64,000 bases of DNA. It comes from UBA1672 sp051967755. Its GTDB lineage: Bacteria > Pseudomonadota > Alphaproteobacteria > Micavibrionales > Micavibrionaceae. This document shows positions 62,039 through 64,000 of this stretch, piece after piece (the stretch's first letter is position 1; every line of letters begins with the position of its first letter). Both the position numbers and the translations under genes were made by a program. The stretch covers positions 124,001 through 188,000 of the forward strand of contig JBQDYD010000004.1 in the NCBI GenBank assembly GCA_051967755.1, read 5' to 3'. The notes beneath the pieces were generated by a model, which saw nothing but the letters and a program-made list of their open reading frames with translations, made no database searches and had not been told where the DNA came from.

Positions 62039-62772
62039 TTCTCTGTTCCTGACTTTGCAAGTTGCGCTGTGTTTTTGGCAAGCGCATCACATCTTTCGGA
62101 ATAACGATCAACCAAGCTTTCTGAATGCGGGCGTAATAAAAGGGTAAAGCGCATAAGCTCCTCCATCACATCAACAATACGCGCGTAATAACCGGAAGGC
62201 AGCATGCGACCCGCATCATCAAATTCCTGATATGCCTTGGCTACGCTCGATTGATTGGGGATTGTAAACATACGCATCCATCGCCCTAAAACGCGTAAAT
62301 TGTTCACCGTATTAAAAGATTGAGAACCGCCACTGACTTGCATAACCGCAAGTGTACGTCCCTGCGTTGGGCGTACGCCGCCAATACTAAGCGGTAGGTG
62401 ATCGATTTGCGCCTTCATTATACCTGTAATATTGCCGTGTAGCTCAGGGCTGCACCAAACTTGCCCCTCCGACCATATAGACAGATCACGCAGTTCCGTT
62501 ATTGCAGGATGATCGTCGCCATCAACTTGACCAGGCAGGGGTAAATCTTTCGGATCAAAAATACGCACCTCGGCACCCAAATAGGTTAATATGCGCGCTG
62601 CTTCTTCCACAGCCAGGCGGGAATACGACCTTTCGCGAAGGGAGCCATAAAGCATCAGAATCCTCGGCTTATGCTCACCTGCGGGGACTATGTCGCCTTT
62701 CAGTAACTCTTTGTTTAACGCGGGTAAATTGTCCACATCATGTAGCGGACGTATATATTGAAAATCAGACAT
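62035..62772 (-). CDS. arsH: ArsH organoarsenical-oxidising flavoprotein
   Basis: 245 residues. Conserved ArsH run: ILMLYGSLRERSYSRLAVEEAARIL, FDPKDLPLPG, GGVRPTQGRTLAVMQVSGGSQSF, LGRWMRMFTIPNQSSVAKAY, VDVMEELMRFTLLLR. An NADPH-dependent FMN protein that oxidises trivalent methylarsenicals or aromatic arsenicals. The usual SPERHG reads SPELHG here. Follows arsR after two bases, and its stop overlaps the broken arsC start. Confidence 0.92.
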   Translation of the reverse strand: MSDFQYIRPLHDVDNLPALNKELLKGDIVPAGEHKPRILMLYGSLRERSYSRLAVEEAARILTYLGAEVRIFDPKDLPLPGQVDGDDHPAITELRDLSIWSEGQVWCSPELHGNITGIMKAQIDHLPLSIGGVRPTQGRTLAVMQVSGGSQSFNTVNNLRVLGRWMRMFTIPNQSSVAKAYQEFDDAGRMLPSGYYARIVDVMEELMRFTLLLRPHSESLVDRYSERCDALAKNTAQLAKSGTEK

Positions 62773-62774
62773 TA

Positions 62775-63137
62775 TTATTCTTTCTCTTTACAGAAATTTG
62801 CAAGCTCGATTATTGAGCAACCTTTTTTCTTGTCTTCACGGATGTTGGCAAACTCAACGCTGCAGCAATCTTTCACCATAAAGCCGATCAAATCACGCAT
62901 GATATCAAAGTTCGCAGAGTAAATAACCGAGCGCCCATCCTTACGCGATGAAATAAGCCCTGCATTGGACAGGTGGTTTAGATGAAATGACATTGTGTTA
63001 TGCGGTGTGCCCAGATTTTCACTGATTGCACCTGCAGGCATGCCTTCAGTGCCGGCCTGTACCAACAAACGAAATGCGCTCAGGCGCGTTTCCTGAGACA
63101 GTGCATCAAACATAATAATTGCTTCTTGTATATCCAT
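62775..63137 (-). CDS. arsR: ArsR-family arsenic-responsive repressor
   Basis: 120 residues, winged helix (LSQETRLSAFRLLVQAG, NTMSFHLNHLSNAGLISSRKDGRSVIY). C91 and C92 in the C-terminal half are adjacent as in As(III)-binding ArsR proteins of the C-terminal-cysteine type; C107 and C116 could complete the site. First gene of the leftward operon, start directly against an inverted-repeat operator. Confidence 0.9.
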   Translation of the reverse strand: MDIQEAIIMFDALSQETRLSAFRLLVQAGTEGMPAGAISENLGTPHNTMSFHLNHLSNAGLISSRKDGRSVIYSANFDIMRDLIGFMVKDCCSVEFANIREDKKKGCSIIELANFCKEKE

Positions 63138-63187
63138 ATGTCCTAATTAATGGACATAATTTAACATGTCAATCATTATGGACATAT
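63138..63187. promoter_or_regulatory. Probable ArsR operator
   Basis: ATGTCC-N8-GGACAT (63138-63157) sits directly before the arsR start codon, and a second, weaker ATGTC-N9-GGACAT (63166-63185) follows. Paired sites fit ArsR autorepression. Confidence 0.7.
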
Positions 63188-63240
63188 TATCCTGTTTTGT
63201 AGTGCGGCCCGCCCACAAGCAAGTTGCGTATTGTAATGTA

Positions 63241-63453
63241 ATGCCCTCGAAAGGGAGGACGCTGCTTCGAAGGGCTTTTGCGGACAAGATTACCTATGAC
63301 AGAAATCACGGTTTTAGAACCGCCGCTTTCTCGCAGCCATTCTCGCTTCTAGAGGAGTTGACGGGGGTAAATGGTGAAATGGTGGAGGTATCAGGTGACA
63401 CCTCGAACCGCTTATTTGAAGTTTTAGCACTTTGGGAAAAGCTATTCAGATAA
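63241..63453 (+). pseudogene. C-terminal fragment of a site-specific (serine) recombinase
   Basis: A frame open from 63166 carries, from about 63241, LLRRAFADKITYDRNHGFRTAAFSQPFSLLEEL, which resembles by eye the C-terminal end of large alphaproteobacterial serine recombinases (F-x-x-x-I-x-Y-D-R-x-x-G-[FY]-R-T, then S-x-P-F). The catalytic N-terminal domain and the central recombinase domain are absent. It stands next to the decayed ars operon. No start with a ribosome-binding site is visible. Confidence 0.5.
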
Positions 63454-63573
63454 AAGTTTTTGTGTCACAAAAAACACACTCCGCATAAAAATTTAGCAGA
63501 TAATTTTTTCTTCAGGTTGGCTTCAGCTTCGTCCCGCATCCTTGATTCAAGGAAATGAATGAAGGGTTTCAAG

Positions 63574-64000
63574 ATGAAGCTGTCATACCAAGAAAATAAC
63601 ATTAATACGGCGAACCTGTACCTTAGTGCGGCGCGTGTTTCTCGCATCAGCCCTCTAACTCCGTCAGTTGTCAGTATTACAAATCTGTTTACGCCGGAAC
63701 GTCAGCGCGTCGAAGCATTTATTCAAGATATTTATAAAAACAGTTATGAAGCAGAGATCCTGGTTGATTACCCAATTTTGATGAGTGTACGCAATGATGA
63801 GAATGATATTCTTGCCGCCGTCGGATTTCGTTATGCAGGCCATGAGCCATTATTCCTTGAGCAATATACAAAAAAGCCGATTGAAAATTGCCTGGAAACG
63901 AAAAGAAATAAGATTGTTGAAATCGGTAATCTCGCTTCTGCAGGACAAGGGGCTTCGATCTTTTTGTTTGCTGCTTTGGCATCCTATCTGAATTATCAAA
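63574..64000 (+). CDS. Thermostable hemolysin family protein (cut by window edge)
   Basis: The first 142 codons are visible. LFLEQYTKKPIENCLETKRNKIVEIGNLAS is the hallmark of the thermostable hemolysin (delta-VPH) family, as is the preceding V-G-F-R-Y-A-G-H-E-P. The family belongs to the acyltransferase-like fold; the true activity is not settled. Two in-frame ATGs (63559 and 63574) have acceptable ribosome-binding sites; the second has AAGGG seven bases upstream. The remainder lies beyond the window. Confidence 0.8.
   Translation, partial: MKLSYQENNINTANLYLSAARVSRISPLTPSVVSITNLFTPERQRVEAFIQDIYKNSYEAEILVDYPILMSVRNDENDILAAVGFRYAGHEPLFLEQYTKKPIENCLETKRNKIVEIGNLASAGQGASIFLFAALASYLNYQ

Overview
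The window reads as one chromosomal segment of an alphaproteobacterium of moderate GC. The F1 part of the ATP synthase (atpH-A-G-D-C) stands apart from any F0 genes, which is the usual alphaproteobacterial split, and lysyl-tRNA synthetase is of class I. Housekeeping genes (uvrB, purB, map, radC, lysK, pabA/pabB) alternate with many lineage-restricted hypothetical proteins, a pattern seen in poorly studied groups such as Micavibrio-like bacteria (inference, low confidence). I see no rRNA, tRNA, CRISPR array or intact insertion sequence.

Layout. 1-2321: two tandem copies of a membrane protein with a spermidine-synthase-like domain, then a TraX-like acyltransferase. 3396-9425: F1 ATP synthase operon carrying two extra genes, a secreted PAP2 phosphatase between atpG and atpD and an amphi-Trp domain protein between atpD and atpC. 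9559-15376: a lipoprotein, then a leftward group with pabB, an unknown gene, pabA, an extended LOG-family gene and another unknown. 15540-28227: a DinG-like helicase overlapping mscS, a nitroreductase, lysK, a PQ-loop protein, several unknowns and uvrB. 28309-34368: small exported or membrane proteins, an orphan Phd/YefM-type antitoxin, a FecR-like protein, and a coiled-coil protein built of four 21-residue repeats. 34365-36791: a PhzF isomerase fused in frame to a GH13 alpha-glucosidase. 36817-43872: cyclophilin, a Fur-box-linked Bfd ferredoxin, a tandem pair of periplasmic thioredoxin-like proteins, bacterioferritin, purB, and a map-radC-L,D-transpeptidase operon. 43980-47432: CinA-like protein, an exopolysaccharide sugar transferase, and an AMIN-like lipoprotein. 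47691-53383: an unusual chaperone-usher-type fimbrial locus. 53514-61164: oxidative-stress and iron genes (katG, oxyR, Fur-box-linked cysteine-rich proteins, a PAS-PAS chemoreceptor, periplasmic glutathione peroxidase, zinc alcohol dehydrogenase). 61749-64000: a decayed arsenic operon (arsR and arsH intact, arsC and acr3 reduced to a fused remnant), a recombinase tail fragment, and the start of a thermostable-hemolysin-family gene.

How they fit together. Energy metabolism, folate synthesis, DNA repair and iron/peroxide defence are the recognisable themes. Iron handling (Bfd, Bfr, two sites with Fur-box-like palindromes) and peroxide handling (KatG, OxyR, GPx) are spread over 20 kb. The most unusual items are the PhzF-GH13 fusion, the two foreign genes inside the ATP synthase operon, the fimbrial locus with a usher-like protein carrying B-type repeats and a SPOR-like tail, and the ruined ars operon beside a recombinase relic. 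Functions of unknown genes are left open.
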